Assembly (NCBI RefSeq): GCF_001661495.1
Contig: NZ_BDDT01000009.1
Span: forward strand, 62,001 to 126,000
Direction: 5' to 3'
From: Pseudoalteromonas prydzensis
GTDB taxonomy: Bacteria > Pseudomonadota > Gammaproteobacteria > Enterobacterales > Alteromonadaceae
DNA: 64,000 nt
The notes below the pieces were generated by a model, which did not search any database, was not told the DNA's origin, and saw nothing but the letters and a program-made list of their open reading frames with translations. Every line of letters begins with the position of its first letter. Position 1 is the first letter of the stretch. A program made the translations under genes and the position numbers. This document shows positions 63,672-64,000 of the stretch, piece by piece.

Positions 63672-64000
63672 TGCAGTACTTAGTAAAATTAATCTCACTT
63701 AGTTCTTTAATGCTAGTATTGGCTGCGTGTAGCAGCTCTGGCAGTAAAACAGATCACAGTAGCCGCTATAGTATGCGCCATGATGCGGCACCGCTACGCG
63801 TCCCGACCGAATTAGAAATGCAAGATGCGGTGGTTGTGCCGGTTTCCAAAAGCGCCAGCGCAGGACGCCCATACACAGTACTTGGCAAAAACTACACGCC
63901 TATGCTGGATGAAACAGGGTATACCGCTGAAGGCACTGCCTCTTGGTATGGCCGTAAATTTCATGGTTATCACACCTCTAATGGTGAGGTTTATGATATG
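63671..64000 (+). CDS. rlpA: RlpA septal lytic transglycosylase lipoprotein (cut by window end)
   Basis: First 110 codons of an RlpA-type outer membrane lipoprotein. Lipobox MLVLAACSSS with Cys20, a polar stretch, then YTVLGKNYTPMLDETGYTAEGTASWYGRKFHGYHTSNGE, the start of the double-psi beta-barrel catalytic domain. RlpA cuts peptidoglycan that lacks stem peptides. The ATG shares its A with the rodA stop (TAATG). The 3' end lies outside the window. Confidence 0.93.
   Translation, partial: MQYLVKLISLSSLMLVLAACSSSGSKTDHSSRYSMRHDAAPLRVPTELEMQDAVVVPVSKSASAGRPYTVLGKNYTPMLDETGYTAEGTASWYGRKFHGYHTSNGEVYDM

Overview
The window is a stretch of gammaproteobacterial chromosome of low to moderate GC. Gene content and order point to the Alteromonadales, most probably Pseudoalteromonas. 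The evidence is the leuS-lptE-holA-nadD-rsfS-rlmH-mrdA-mrdB-rlpA order, a LasA/pseudoalterin-type M23 protease, leucine dehydrogenase with a LiuR-like operator, and short TATACCCAA-type dispersed inverted repeats. The genus is an inference; no rRNA, tRNA or marker phylogeny was available. I see no prophage, integrase, transposase, CRISPR array, toxin-antitoxin pair or defence island. Coding density is high and most genes have familiar families.

Layout. 1-4.2 kb: 3' part of metR, elyC (envelope biogenesis), a Nif3/YbgI metal protein, a small unknown gene, and an HPP membrane protein divergent from a TetR regulator with two inverted-repeat operators between them. 4.2-13.7 kb: a minus-strand block of exported or envelope proteins: a 1061-aa beta-propeller/amidohydrolase fusion, MtfA peptidase, a LasA-like M23 protease whose ribosome binding site can be locked in a hairpin, a 969-aa propeller/GGDEF diguanylate cyclase, and a CAT-like acetyltransferase. 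13.8-23.8 kb: metabolism: leucine dehydrogenase, class I fumarase, pabB, a CoA-type Nudix hydrolase, L-serine dehydratase, cysB, a membrane-anchored unknown and an NCS2 purine permease. 23.9-25.6 kb: a Sel1 protein, a SulA-like division inhibitor under overlapping LexA boxes, and a YchJ/SEC-C protein.

26-33.7 kb is more accessory: an isolated secreted pectate lyase with F5/8-type and ricin-type modules, YgjV, two small unknowns, a paired YdcZ (DUF606) transporter divergent from a LysR regulator, an AraC regulator convergent with a LysE exporter, and a cysteine-cluster protein. 34-44.2 kb: a DUF3360-type permease, a MYG1 hydrolase, MscS, YihY, pirin plus glutathionyl-hydroquinone reductase, an RDD protein, an enoyl-CoA isomerase-like protein and a Rossmann oxidoreductase. 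44.3-54.8 kb: a tricorn-type protease, an EF-hand-loop membrane protein, a CIA30 protein, a coiled-coil protein, a sugar-porter MFS, a membrane-anchored FKBP translationally coupled to a Lon-like protease, and a YbeL-type zinc-ribbon protein. 55-64 kb: the conserved leuS-to-rlpA cluster, which links leucyl-tRNA charging, LPS assembly, DNA polymerase III delta, NAD synthesis, ribosome silencing and methylation, and elongation-specific peptidoglycan synthesis. It runs off the right edge inside rlpA.

I did not find a convincing undescribed multi-gene system. The most interesting signals are regulatory: the double TetR operator, the SOS-controlled SulA homologue, the start-site hairpin of the LasA-like protease, alternative hairpins ahead of leuS, and two families of dispersed inverted repeats.
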